The position numbers were made by a program, and so were the translations under genes. The notes beneath the pieces were generated by a model. That model saw only the letters and a program-made list of their open reading frames with translations, was not told the DNA's origin and searched no databases. A stretch of 64,000 nucleotides of DNA, taken from NCBI GenBank assembly GCA_037176845.1, contig JAYKXP010000057.1, positions 288,428 to 352,427 on the forward strand. Direction: 5' to 3'. The stretch's first letter is position 1. Every line of letters begins with the position of its first letter. This DNA comes from Paramarasmius palmivorus. Its lineage: Eukaryota > Basidiomycota > Agaricomycetes > Agaricales > Marasmiaceae. This document shows positions 1-10,738 of the stretch, piece by piece.

Positions 1-1766
1 CTTGCAAGGTTAGCCATTTTCTGTGACTGTTTTTCGTAACCCGGGTGTGAGTTATCGTCGATACCGGTGCTGGTGTAGGTTCTGGTGCTCTTCGTGAGCC
101 GCGAGATTACATCCCTGGGCTTCTTCGGACGATTAATTTTAGACCAGTATTTGCTTATAACTTCCCCGTAGAGTCTGTTCATTACTCTACTGTTGTCTCT
201 ACTAATTTTGTGTCTTGTCCGCACCAACTCGACTAATTTCTCCGTGAGAACCGTTGTTGAAAGAAGCCTCTCGTCGTCTGAGAGGGTCTGGTCGTTACTT
301 AACAGCTTGATCTTTCCCTCAACATTCTGTATTTCCTTCGTCATTCGGGGGATTACAACCTTTGCTCTTTCGCGCGCCTCATTTCGTGACTTATCTTTCC
401 ATTCTGCGAATAGGGTTTGTGGGTTTCGGTCTTCGGTTCGGAATTCAGGGAGGCGATATCTGGACATTTCATGGTGCATCTTCATCCCGGTTTCTTTCAG
501 GAATGGGACTAGCTTCTTGTCATGAGTGATATGTTGTGGCCACACCCAGCGGCCTTTACCAATGTCTGGTAGGTTGTCGCTCGATAGTCTCATAGTGACC
601 AACTGATGATCAGTTGGGGTTCCTCCAGGTGCTCGGATTTGCCAGTCGAATGTGGATTCAAAGATGTTACTACGGGCGTATATTCTATCGATGCGGGAGA
701 ATGAATTACCGTTGGGTCTGTGTCTTTTGAAGGTGTATGCTAGGGTGTCTGGGTACGTTTCACGCCATCCATCACAGAGTTGTAGCTTGACTTTCATGTT
801 GTCTATAGCGTCTCTGGGGGCGGATCTGTCATTTCTCATTGGTAGTCTGTCTATCGCCTCTTCTACCATGTTTAGGTCACCTCCGAAGATATCAGGTTTT
901 GGTGCACTATGGTGGGTGTCGTAGTATTGGACAATGCTTGTCCACAATTCTGCATTGTCATTCGGGTCATTTGGTGCGTATACGCCTAAAATTGTCAGGG
1001 TCTCTGTCTCATGCCATGTTAGCTGCACTAGTATCGCATGGCCCGGTACAATCTCCCAAGACTTCACATCCTCGCAGTTGGTTATCCCTCGGTTTAGTAC
1101 CACTGCTACTCCTTTCGCATTGGGGTTGTCTGGGAGAGCGGAGTATTTCACCAATAGTTTTGAATCAAATACATTCATTAGGCTACTGTGCCGTTCTTGG
1201 TTTAGATGTGCTTCGCCAACTATGAGGATGCCGATCTGTTCCACATTCATCAACCTGTTTACCCAGAACCAATGGTTCTCGGGGTCGGAAAAGTTGTCGA
1301 TGTTACCTATTCCGTTAATGTTCAGTGCTCCAATCCGTATGGATGCTTTGGTATTTTTTCGACATTCTGGTCTCTGGTTTTGTCTACGTTGAGGGTTATT
1401 CGGTGGTCTAGGGGTTGGATTGGGCGGGGGTGTGTTCTCCGCGTCTAACTGTGACCTATTTCGCATTGTGTTGAGGTTGATAGTCTCATCTGGTTCTTGT
1501 AGTAGTCGTTCGAGCTCTTCAAGGAGTTCTTGGTCGCGGTCGCGATCCAATGGAGTGGCCGTCTCGCTGTCATTCTCCGTATCCCTGTCAGGGTTGGTTG
1601 CGTTCTCTCGCATGTTTTCCCCATTCTGGGTGTTGAGTTGATTAACCCCTTGCCTTATCTGCGTATTCAACGCGGCTTGGCTTTCCTCGCCATTATGCCC
1701 AGTCAGGGCTAAAGGTGAACATCGCACCGCACTGTCACTGACAGTGCTCTCCTGGTCCACACCCAT
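1..1766 (-). CDS. LINE ORF2, endonuclease domain, incomplete at left edge
   Basis: The frame is open from 1979 to base 1; the first in-frame ATG is at 1766-1764, giving about 588 residues before the edge. Residues 1-140 are Pro/Asn/Glu-rich linker. Residues about 140-390 form an exonuclease-endonuclease-phosphatase (apurinic-type) domain that nicks target DNA for target-primed reverse transcription. Visible motifs in order are ALNINGIG, VGEAHL, VYAPNDPN, the catalytic GGDLN, SRIDRIY and TDHQLV, matching the metal-binding Asn/Asp/His set of LINE endonucleases. An Arg/Lys/Glu-rich spacer follows, as expected before a reverse transcriptase domain. I read no stop or frameshift inside this stretch, so the element may be recent. 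The upstream stops at 1980 and 1995 set the 5' limit. Confidence 0.85.
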   Translation of the reverse strand, partial: MGVDQESTVSDSAVRCSPLALTGHNGEESQAALNTQIRQGVNQLNTQNGENMRENATNPDRDTENDSETATPLDRDRDQELLEELERLLQEPDETINLNTMRNRSQLDAENTPPPNPTPRPPNNPQRRQNQRPECRKNTKASIRIGALNINGIGNIDNFSDPENHWFWVNRLMNVEQIGILIVGEAHLNQERHSSLMNVFDSKLLVKYSALPDNPNAKGVAVVLNRGITNCEDVKSWEIVPGHAILVQLTWHETETLTILGVYAPNDPNDNAELWTSIVQYYDTHHSAPKPDIFGGDLNMVEEAIDRLPMRNDRSAPRDAIDNMKVKLQLCDGWRETYPDTLAYTFKRHRPNGNSFSRIDRIYARSNIFESTFDWQIRAPGGTPTDHQLVTMRLSSDNLPDIGKGRWVWPQHITHDKKLVPFLKETGMKMHHEMSRYRLPEFRTEDRNPQTLFAEWKDKSRNEARERAKVVIPRMTKEIQNVEGKIKLLSNDQTLSDDERLLSTTVLTEKLVELVRTRHKISRDNSRVMNRLYGEVISKYWSKINRPKKPRDVISRLTKSTRTYTSTGIDDNSHPGYEKQSQKMANLA

Positions 1767-2428
1767 TGTTGGACCAGGTGTTGCTTCTCCTCCCAAGGAA
1801 GGAGTAGCGGGCCCTCCTGCCCACGTAGTATTATCATCGGTGAAGCAAAGGCCGGAGGCGGAGCAGCTGCTACCTCCAATACCCGCGTTGATGCCTGTAT
1901 CCGAAAAACCGTTAGAGCGTACCGAGTGTGAATGATTTACCTGTGTTGAATTGTTCGTCGCGGGTGTTTGAGCTCGTCCCTAGCCTTGCGAGGGCTAGAG
2001 ACTCAGACGCTCAGATGGCGATGCTATCCGCTCGGAGTTGGTATCCTGGGTACCAGCTTCGTGCGGGTAGCTTTCAGTGTTCGCCGGACACTGTTTTGTT
2101 ATACCAAGTCTCGTCCTGTCCCTCATTGTTAGTGAGGTCAGTAAATTAAGAGACTTGGGTGTTTGCCCTGTCAGTGCAGCTCTCTGGAGTCCCAGGAACA
2201 AGAGAGTTTTGTTTTAACTCGAGCTTGGTAGGAAGAGAGTACCCATTTATTCAAGCTAGTATGTGTAGATAACATGATTGCGTGTATGTAAATTATAAGT
2301 GACTCTAGTTCCGAGTCTTTTGGTAGCTATGACTAGGGATGGGTTTATGATAGGCAATAGACAATGATATAGATGATAGTGAAAACGCCCCTTTTGGGCT
2401 TTAGCGTGCATACGGTAGAAGCGTCTGA

Positions 2429-3856
2429 TCAAAAACCTCGGCCATTACCCCTGGCACGACCTCCACGACCTCGGAATCCTCTGCCTCTGTAGCCGCCTCG
2501 GAATCCTCGTCCTCGGGAAGTGTTTCGCAGGTTATCCGTAACCTTGGCCAGTTGCGGGCTCTGGAACTCCTCGCTTTCGTAGCCGTCGATCCCGGCGGGA
2601 AGTGGCTCAGGGTCTCCGGCAGACGCGGCTTGTTGCACTAGGTAGGCCCATGCTGCTTCCGTAGCAGGTTCGCCAGCGATGTCGTGAAGGTAACTAGTGG
2701 AATAGAGCTTGGTTCCAAGCCAGTCTGGGGTTTCAGGGAAGGGGCAGTTGTTGGCAAGGTGGTTATCCATTTGGCAGCGTGAGCAACGCACACCCCGATT
2801 GGCTGGCAGCTTGTGGTGGCGACTGGATGCTCGGAAGTCGAGGAACCCATCTTGCACGATAACCTTCCTGATGTGTTGGTTAATCTTCCCACGTTGTTCA
2901 TAGTTCGCTGCCGGGAAGACTAGGTATACCTCGTAGAGCTTCTCGGCTTCATCTACACACTGGGCGTCAATGCTGAGTGCAACCTCGCCGACCCTTCTGT
3001 CGTAGTCCTCAGGGTTGCATGAGGTGACTTCGTGGATGAGTTTGCGGAAGCCTTGGTCGCTGAAGAGCTTTCGAGCGAGGCCCCAGCTGAGTCTGGTGGC
3101 TAGCTCCTGCACATCACCTGATGTGTTCGCCACCCATAAACCGACTAGTGGGGATCGGAAAGTGCGGTCAATAGGTAGGACAATGAAGGCTTTGGCAGTG
3201 GAGTAGACGAAGAAGGTTTGAGTGATGGCCCAGTTACGGAGGGCGGCGTCCGTGATTTTAACAAGAAGGGGATATGGTGGTGCGTTTCGGTTCTTGATAC
3301 AGATCTTCCAGTCTCGTGGGTTTGGTTTGATCGCCGTCACATCTCCTACTCCGAAACGCTTGAGAGACGTCTCTACATCTGATTGAAGCTGCGGCAAGGT
3401 CTGGAGCGTTAGAGCTCCTGCGTTCCAGACCAAGACAAAAACCATGTCCTGAGCTTCTGGTCCTTGGAGAGCCTCACGTGTCTCGGCCGGGAGGTTTTTG
3501 ATGAGATGGGTGTACTCCACCAGGAGTTGCGAGAACTGGCCCTCATCACGCTGCAGACCCTCTATGCCAGCTCGGTCGAGTGTCGCCGGTAGGTTGGAGT
3601 AGTCGATTGGTACGCGGGGCTGAAGGTACCGATTTTGGTTGCGTTTGGGGGTTCGCGCAGCAATGAAGCCTTGTAGAGTCGTTGGGAAGACGAATACGAC
3701 CTGCGGCTGTGCTGGGGCTGGGCCCTGCTGGTTGCTTGGTGTAGTACTGGCAGGTGGAATAGCAGCAGATGGATTAGCGGGTGGGACCGCTGGGCACGCG
3801 TCTTTGTTGGTGCCTTTCTGAAACTCCTCCACAATGTCAAAGTTCAGCCCGTTCTT
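2429..3856 (-). CDS. LINE ORF1, gag-like RNA-binding protein with CCHC knuckle
   Basis: An open frame of about 475 codons runs from the stop at 3857-3859 to 2429. It starts with a Pro/Ala-rich region, has a globular middle, and carries a zinc knuckle CSRCQMDNHLANNC (C-x2-C-x4-H-x4-C) near residue 350. The end is an acidic patch followed by an Arg/Gly (RGG-like) tail, both typical of nucleic-acid-binding ORF1 proteins of LINEs. The frame has no ATG near its beginning: the usual six-frame start would be a GTG at 3832, and the first in-frame ATG lies about 130 codons in. An ATG in another frame just upstream (about 3870) reads into this frame only with a one-base slip. The copy may therefore carry a 5' frameshift or use an unusual start. 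Confidence 0.8.
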   Translation of the reverse strand, partial: KNGLNFDIVEEFQKGTNKDACPAVPPANPSAAIPPASTTPSNQQGPAPAQPQVVFVFPTTLQGFIAARTPKRNQNRYLQPRVPIDYSNLPATLDRAGIEGLQRDEGQFSQLLVEYTHLIKNLPAETREALQGPEAQDMVFVLVWNAGALTLQTLPQLQSDVETSLKRFGVGDVTAIKPNPRDWKICIKNRNAPPYPLLVKITDAALRNWAITQTFFVYSTAKAFIVLPIDRTFRSPLVGLWVANTSGDVQELATRLSWGLARKLFSDQGFRKLIHEVTSCNPEDYDRRVGEVALSIDAQCVDEAEKLYEVYLVFPAANYEQRGKINQHIRKVIVQDGFLDFRASSRHHKLPANRGVRCSRCQMDNHLANNCPFPETPDWLGTKLYSTSYLHDIAGEPATEAAWAYLVQQAASAGDPEPLPAGIDGYESEEFQSPQLAKVTDNLRNTSRGRGFRGGYRGRGFRGRGGRARGNGRGF

Positions 3857-4289
3857 CTAGCATTATTTGACCTCCGCAACGGTCATTCGAAAGTACTCTT
3901 TCTATCTGGTCGTCGTCACTCGTAGGGCCCTACAGGGATCTTCAATTCTTTCTATCAAGCGCGGAAATTTCACGTACATGACAGTTTACCAGAACTGATT
4001 CTATTGCGCGTGTCGAGAGGAAAAGCAAGAACAATCGCGGGTATGATAATGTACGAATTTGGACAGCTAGCAGTATACTAACAGGTTTCTTGTCAGTATA
4101 TGGATCGGATGGTGTAAGGTGCTAGGCGATACGCTGGCCCGAAGACACAAAGTCAAAGAATGGCAGGGGTAGCTGCGCCCCGTATCATCGGTATCTCCTA
4201 CCTCTCAGTTGGAGATAGGCAATTCTAATACGTCTCATACACCAGAAACCAAGGTCAATCCATTCAATCCTAGAAGAACAATATCTGAC
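3857..4289. other. Intergenic / probable LINE 5' UTR
   Basis: No gene is visible. The stretch lies between the ORF1 frame and the first recognisable exon of the A-like relic. It probably contains the LINE 5' UTR and the LINE-host junction, but I cannot place the junction. Confidence 0.4.
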
Positions 4290-5640
4290 TTTGTGGTTAA
4301 TCCAGGCGTTTAGACAGGATTCCGAGCGTTTCTACTTAGTATCGACGACAACAAAGCGAGCCAGCTCATCGCAACTTGTTCGTAGGCCCCCAAGTGTAGC
4401 TCAGCCTTCAAACAATAAGCCTGCACTTACGTTCTCGATGGTGCGACCCAACAAAGGCTTCGAGGTACCTAGCTTACCGTGGTTGTACAGCTGGTTCCTT
4501 TCTTCTCAACCACCAGCACTCTACACACATTTCGCGTATCAGGTGGGCTCATCATCATGTCGCAATTTCGTCGCTGACTAGACGCTATTTCACAGCCATT
4601 AGGACTCCGGGGATTCACACCAAACGAAGTTGTACGTATCGAGCTCTTTAGCTCCAGCTAAACCTTACTAACCAAGTGTATAGACCGTTGGTGAGCTATG
4701 GGTGGATCTGAAACTGGTGCACTACACTTAGGACCTTTCCTTCAGATTCTATCCTACGAGTATTCGACCGTGTTTGGGATCGGAAACCCAGATTCATCTC
4801 CGCTATCAGTTCGAACGTATGACGACGAAAACCCTGTCTACCCGAGCTATCATCCGCGGTCGAGTAGGATTTGTGGGAACCCTGGTCGATGAAGAAGTCA
4901 CATACGCATTGCCCAATTGCACCGGCCCAATATACAAACTATGGGATTAGCTGGAGTGAGCGGTATATGTTCCGAAAAGCGGTCAACATTCCTAACGCTA
5001 TAGCGGAAACCCAGACGGTTATAAAGTATGGTATGTATTCAGCCTTGATATTTCATCGGGCATCGAGGGCTGAAGTTCGGCATCAGATTCATAGGTTCAT
5101 GATTACTTTGAGCACATGCATGGCATGTCTTTGGGTTACTACTTGTTTCCCGGAGTGTAAGTATATAGTATCGGAACCCAAGCCTGGGCTTTTGATGCAG
5201 GCCTGAATCAAAGCAAACGGGTAGACTTTTGTGAGTCCTCTGGGCTTTTCTACAGCATCGCGACTGACCGACGCTTCATAGCCGTGAACTAGTTCCCTTT
5301 GGTTCCACTTCGAACGCGAATACGACCACCGTCAAGCTTCAAGCTCCATGGCGAATATTCCCAAAGTCCACTTGTTCATCCCGCCGCCCATACTTTCTGA
5401 CGACGAAACACGCTGGCTCTTGGCCTGAAACGTTTGTGGTCGTTTGATTATACCGGTGAACGAAAGGTTACGGATACCATCCACTGAACATACTTGGGGC
5501 TCCCGCGGGTGTGCGAATAGCACAAAAATATTGGGACCGTGCAATGAAGTCATCAAGAGACTGCATCAACAATGGACCTCGCTCGTTTGCTTGCAACATT
5601 ATGGGAGTTCGATGATTACCGATACTTCCAATGTAGAAGT
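4290..5640 (+). pseudogene. Family A relic (A'0), core exons only
   Basis: Decayed exons match the intact family A genes in order. An acceptor-like CCAG is followed by an AFRQD..ERF exon (compare AFKQDF in A1). Then come a PSVAQ / PALTF exon (compare NIAQIFGY / PALVF), an ELWVD-TGAL segment at about 4690-4760, and a PKVHLFIPPP-DDETRW segment at 5355-5430 (compare PNVYLFIRP-DDEAIW). Stops and frame changes occur throughout, for example within the segments at about 4730 and 5430. Exons 1 and 2 are missing on the left, where the LINE lies, and the C-terminal tail is absent. The closest copy by eye is the relic at 55450-56260, so these two form a sub-lineage distinct from A1-A3. Confidence 0.6.
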
Positions 5641-6554
5641 ACAAGGTATCCTCGTTGCTGCGTCCTTTATCTTTTAGCTGACCAGATTTTTGCATAGATG
5701 GGAGTTTTTTTTTGATGGACGCTGATGCAGGGGTGGTCTTATATCCTCGAACAACAATAAGCAGGTCGAAGTAGCTGACTGGGACGAAATAGCAATCCCG
5801 CAGTTACTTGCATTATATGGCGCGTTCCAAGTCATTTTCTGGATTATCTTCAGCGTGTTCATGTGCATGATTCCTATTAGCATAACCTGAAGGCTGAAGG
5901 TCCGACGCTGCTTCTGGCTGCTGGAAGTGCTGCGTGTACTTTCAAAACACCAGGCTTCGTACTCGTCTTAGGATGCAAATGTTTACCGTCGGACTCGCCT
6001 ACTCTGGGACTAGCCTGAGGTTGCTGACTATGTAACTCAAATGCTGAACAGCTATCAGCCTTTCATGAGTTGAATTCGGTGAGTGCAGTGAACATACACA
6101 TCACATAGATTCCTCTAACTAATTTCCGATTGAAGGTCCAAGCTTTGACTACGGATTCCCATATAAGGAGATGTACTACCTCGCGAAACAAGCTTCACCC
6201 TCGGGCATTTTCTAGTCCGAAAACCCCTGAGGACAGGTAAGTTTCTGGTTAATCCGGCAATTCAAGTAGAAGTAACAATCTACAGATGTACATCCGACGC
6301 CTGTGTGCGCAACAGAAGCTTGTTGAAATTGAGAAAGCGCCATCTGACAAATCCTTATCCACGGAAAACTGTCGACCAATATACAGTGTCCATAGATGGC
6401 CTTATGAATCATGCCTATTCAGGACGTCTATGCGAAGGCAAAGGTATATATTCATTCTGTGTCCAACCTTCGTTGACTGACGTCCACTTTGGCATGGCAT
6501 CTCGGATCTGGATCTGGGTTTGGGTTCAAGAGATTCTAGTTGAAGCAGTTTATT
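5641..6554. other. Degenerate sequence with one plausible intron
   Basis: No intact gene. A plus-strand intron with a good donor and acceptor (6237-6285) is followed by an open segment to about 6440, possibly a decayed plus-strand gene comparable to family B copies, but similarity is too weak to name it. Confidence 0.25.
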
Positions 6555-7400
6555 GTACACCTAGGCAAAGACCCGAGACGTTTATGTAGACGAATTTTTG
6601 AAATATAATCATGCTCTGAGTCCAGCCCCTCGAGTTCTGCGAAGGACAAATCAGCACCAAGTGCGAAGCAGATTGGTTCCAAGGACATACCGTAGATAGC
6701 TTGGACTATGTTCCCAGGTCCTTCAAGCGAGTGATAACGTATTGACTTGTATCGAGCGTCGACGATACTGATGTCTATTGAGTTTTGATTCGGACGCAGA
6801 CGCGACGAAAAAGTGTGAAAATGCTCCCCTAACTATCCGTAAACAGCGTGCCAATCCCAACGGTCGGATGTGGTCTCGGAAGGGCGAAATAGCTATCCAC
6901 CTAGGAGAAGTAACTTCTTCAAGTGCAAGAGCTATAGGAAAAGGTAGGCGTTGGTGTGCCAGAGGCGGTGGGAAGTACTAGGCATAGCTGGAGTTTTCAA
7001 GTCTGGCCTGTTGAGCATGAAGATGTGACACTGGGTTGTCGAGTCAGAACGTCGAAGAAGTGTTTCCTGCAACGAGATACGATATATATGATCTTGGAGG
7101 GTACGAGGGTGATTGCATATGTCGGTGCGGCTGCATTCAGTTCCTTGGCGTAGAAGATGTTGAGAAGGGCCTATGGGTTGATAGATTGTAGACAGTAGAA
7201 GCTTGAGTGTATAGTGATGGAGGACGGAGGAGAGGTTTGGAGCTGGACGATTGTGAAGTTTTGAATGTGCTGCTTGAATGGTGAGGCCTTGAGGAAGCAA
7301 ACTAGATTCATCGTCAGCGTAAAGTGGGCCATACCACTCAGTCTATCCTACTGGCAGCAGTAATGTGAGAAGCGAGGCTGACAGAGGTAAGGGATCGAAG
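6555..7400 (-). pseudogene. Family C relic (C0), divergent to A1
   Basis: Minus-strand sequence shares landmarks with other family C copies. These are the 3' end with TTGTACACCTAGG, the donor-like GGTATGTCC context before a 'caaatcagc' segment (seen in plus orientation as caaatcagc...ggacataccgtaga), and a Pro/Ser-rich 5' exon ending near GAGGCTGACAGAGG, which is also found at 37240. Stops break all frames. It sits head-to-head with A1, whose ATG is about 340 bp to the right. Confidence 0.45.
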
Positions 7401-7435
7401 ATATAACTGAGAAAGGTGGAAGACGGCCAAGAGTA

Positions 7436-7449
7436 ACGCGTGAACGCGT
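7436..7449. promoter_or_regulatory. Two ACGCGT (MCB-like) boxes upstream of A1
   Basis: Two ACGCGT hexamers (7436-7441 and 7444-7449) lie about 300 bp upstream of the A1 start, between divergent C0 and A1. In fungi ACGCGT is the MluI cell-cycle box bound by MBF-type factors. The same hexamer occurs upstream of A2 (22806-22811) and the E relics. Function is inferred. Confidence 0.35.
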
Positions 7450-7515
7450 GGACACCCAGTGAACACCACACAAAAGCTCAAGCGCTCAAGCATCGCATCT
7501 TGCGCTCCTTCCTTA

Positions 7516-7532
7516 CATGGTCAGGCCATGAT
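7516..7532. promoter_or_regulatory. Conserved dyad in A1 promoter
   Basis: CATGGTCAGGCCATG (CATGG-N5-CCATG) occurs here and again upstream of A3 at about 37372-37386, in otherwise diverged upstream sequence. It could be a factor-binding site; this is inference from conservation between two paralogous promoters. Confidence 0.35.
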
Positions 7533-7743
7533 GCATATATTGATTCGCATTGCCAGTGCATTCCTGCCTACTTATGGACGACATCACCCTCCTGCAGTGC
7601 TATAATTTTCCAGACGTAAAACAAGGTTTCATCATCCCAAATAAAAATGCTGTTGCAGCGCTCTTCGTCCGACATATATCTACATCAAGCCTCAAAGTCT
7701 CCCTTAGTCCATGCCCTTCCTTTCCATAACTCCCACCATTACC

Positions 7744-10265
7744 ATGGCCTTCAACAACAGCTCCGGGTTCACTATTAACGATGGACACTTTACAAATGCC
7801 AACCGTGTATACAACAACTTTAATATCCGCAGGAGTGTTGTGGCTACCCAGAGGAAGGTAAAAACGCAGACTATATGGGACGATGTGAGTTCATTCCGTC
7901 CTGTTACTCGAGACTATGGGCTGATCCCCTCAATTATGGCTCAGTACCGTCATGTTAAACCAGGCGACATGCGTATTGAGGAGAACGTATGCACAACCTC
8001 GGTCAGGAGAGATGATATCTACTATGATGAGGAAGGAAAAAAGCAGTATCAACTTTGGCGAGGCGTCAACGCTCGCCGCAACATCGGAATTGCTCATCTT
8101 CGGGGTGAAGACAGGGAAGACAGGTTTTTATGTGTTACATACGACGGGCCCGATGCCCTCAAAGTCAGTTCCACCCATACCCCAGCTCTCATGTCACTGA
8201 CCTCATGCTTCGACAGGCATTCAAACAAGACTTTGACCAGTTCGCGCACATCAAGTATGTCAATTGCCCCCCTTCCAACATCAAGTTTACCGAACACCCT
8301 TAGGAACGCTAATATCGCCCAAATCTTTGGCTACAACGATAACGAACGAGGTTTACCGGCGTTAGTATTCTCTGACGGTCCGGTATCTTTCTTGAATTAA
8401 CCTCCGTATTATTCACTTGCTCAAATAGCTCTCATTCCACTTGGACGTATTGTCATCGACGGGGGTCGGTTGACACCGCTCTTGTCCTCGTACTTTTGCC
8501 ACCAAGTACGTTCCTAATCGAAATCTATGCCAAATAGCGTCTCATCGTGGTTCTATAGTTCAGCAGAATGCAGAGGGAACTCGCAGTGGGGAATCTTGTA
8601 CGTCTCCTCACACCCATCATCACAATCTGTATTAACAGAGACTACAGCTCATATGTGAACTATGGGTCGACTCAAGAACTGGCGCACTTCAGCAAGGACC
8701 ATACCTTGAGCTACCCTCCATCCAGTCCTGGATCATGCTCGGCGCCAGCGAGAACACGATGCCCAACACCCATTCCGCCCATCTACCCATCCAAACATAT
8801 AGCAACAACGACACCATCTTTGAATATCTCACAAGAACATTCCCCGCTCGGACTATCCTCACAGGAATTCGCTTGGCTTCACCGACCTTCTTCCAACCCC
8901 TGGTCAACGAACATGGCATACCCATGCTGTCATCCCTCCCTGGTGCGATATACAACCGGCGCTCGCAAGATATCATTGCTAGATTGCCGGGTTCCAGGGA
9001 AAGATGGCATTATGGATTTTGGAGAGTGCGGGGTAGGATTCCTGATGGAATGAGGGAGAGTCAGGTTGTGATGGATGACGGCTCGGTGCGGTATGTGTGC
9101 AAAATCTGGGTGTTGGATGTCGCTGACTGACCAGGGGTACAGGTTTACTGTCATGTCAATGGAGATGCAAGACCTTCAAGGTATTAACATGGGGTATCGG
9201 TTTGATCCTCCAGGGGAATGGGTTACCCTGGAGGAATCATGGCTCGCTCAGGCACACAGTGTGTTCAGCCAACTTGGGATTCATGAAGATGATTGGGAGG
9301 ATTATGGTAAGTCTTCAGTGTTGTCATGTTTGACCCTTCTGTTGACTTGACCTAGGTATACTTGGCGACTTCCTTCTTCACCTTGAACGCACTTCACTGC
9401 ACAAGGAACCCAATATCCCCCCAAATGTCTATTTATTCATACGACCTGTTCCCTGTCCATCTGATGATGAAGCGATTTGGAGATCTTGGTTGGAAGGAGA
9501 GAAATACTTCTGGTCCTTTGATCCCCTTGGGCAAGAAGTGGTACCTGAGCTTGTATGGGCGCATTTAGGGTTGCCATCTTTTGCTTCCAGGATAATTGCC
9601 CGGCAACCCTTTTGGTATCTGAGTCACTACAACGCCGTTCAGAGACTCCACATCTCAGAAGCCTTTGACCCTACCACGACAGATTTTGCGCTTTCACTTG
9701 GCCTTCCTATTCTCGAAGTCATCGGGAACGAAAGTCGATTTGAAGCTCTTGAAGAATTGGGCTCTCATACATTACCAGCTGGTGATACACCCAGAGGTAC
9801 ATTCAAACCAATATTCCATTTTAAATAGGTACTAACAATCACATTATTGAATGAACAGGTGAACATTCAAATCAGGTACCTGGCATAGAGGAGCTGAGAA
9901 CGGTGGATGTAAAGGCTTCAGGATCCGGAAGTATTCCAACAAGACGAGACGACACTCGTGAGGTCGATAATTCTGGCAAAGGGACTCAGACCTGCTCAGG
10001 GCGGGAGCTTGAAGACGAAAATACTGCGGAGTCAACTGCGACGGATCACTGGGGTGGAGAACGCAACCTAGACGTGCCAGGTAAGCCTAAGTTTGGTACT
10101 AACACCCAATTGATATTGACATCCGTGACATCTGAACGTATAGGCAGCTATCCGACGGCATCATCTGATTCTGTTGGGGCTTTTGACCACAAACGACTCA
10201 TCGAACGCTCGTTGTTCCTTTTACTGGGTATCTTAGTGGGCGTCTTATTTATGCGAAGTGCGTAG
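7744..10265 (+). CDS. Family A gene A1, membrane-anchored form (11 exons, ~662 aa)
   Basis: Exons: 7744-7884, 7945-8163, 8217-8254, 8304-8377, 8429-8505, 8559-8597, 8639-9090, 9143-9306, 9356-9796, 9859-10080, 10144-10265. All introns are GT-AG, 41-63 bp, and the joined frame (1989 bp) is open. The N-terminus carries FNNSSGFTINDG, a short Asn/Gly strand-like motif of a kind I associate with N-termini of basidiomycete NACHT/NLR-like proteins. The core has the landmarks FLCVTYDGPDALKAF, NIAQIFGYND, LPALVF, ELWVD-TGAL, IPDGMRESQVVMDDG, SWLAQAHSVFSQLGI and PSDDEAIWRSWL. The early core vaguely recalls a kinase N-lobe, but no HRD or DFG motif exists. An acidic, Ser/Thr-rich linker leads to a C-terminal hydrophobic segment (about residues 644-659, SLFLLLGILVGVLFM), suggesting a tail anchor. 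A TATA-like CATATATC lies about 70 bp upstream. Function is unknown; I recognise the family only as an uncharacterised Agaricomycete expansion. Confidence 0.85.
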
Positions 10266-10738
10266 AATATCCTGTATTCATAGACGGTCAGTTGCAATTC
10301 AGTGGTTGACCTCTCTGATCATCTTGAAGGAGCTGCTATGTCAAGCAAACAAGACCATGTTCCAGTTAGCCAATGAGGCGTCCTCGGGAAGCTTCTCAGA
10401 CTGAGGCGATGATGCTACATGGCAAGCCCGTACGTTTATCGTGTTTTCGAGGGGATAGTGGGTTCAGTTTCGGTAAATATGATTAACTCAAGGTGAAGCA
10501 AGATAAGTACACGTTCTACGGGAACAGATCTGAGTCGGTGTACCAGTTCTAGTTATTTGTCGTCTGGGATCTGCACTTTGCATGAATCCCGGGGAGCCCA
10601 CTCGGAGTTGCATGGACAGTTGAGCTTTGCAGAAAGCGATGTCGAATAGTGTTTCGGTACTATTGCTGGGTTCTGGGATAAAACAGTTAACTTAGGTATC
10701 AAGGAAACAATAGGTATCCGCACCAAATGTCTGGCATT
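10266..10738. other. Intergenic, nothing recognised
   Basis: No supported gene or repeat seen downstream of A1. Confidence 0.4.

Larger units (their letters stand above)
1..3856 (-). mobile_element. LINE retrotransposon, partial (ORF1 + start of ORF2)
   Basis: Two minus-strand reading frames in the order ORF1 (gag-like) then ORF2 (endonuclease, with reverse transcriptase presumably beyond the left edge) make a non-LTR retrotransposon. The 5' end is to the right and is not precisely located; the sequence from 3857 to about 4270 may be its 5' UTR. The 3' end and any target-site duplication lie outside the window. A 662-bp gap separates the ORFs (1767-2428), with ORF2-frame stops at 1995-1997 and 1980-1982. 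The Tad/L1-like class is inferred from the ORF1 CCHC plus apurinic-type endonuclease layout; the reverse transcriptase needed for clade assignment is not visible. Confidence 0.85.

Noticed and set aside
193..1935. Many short plus-strand ORFs across the left end
   Set aside because: They are shadows of the continuous minus-strand LINE ORF2, which carries recognisable endonuclease motifs.
7945..8505. Calling family A an active protein kinase
   Set aside because: Early core vaguely resembles a kinase N-lobe, but there is no HRD, DFG or glycine-rich loop in any of the three intact copies.
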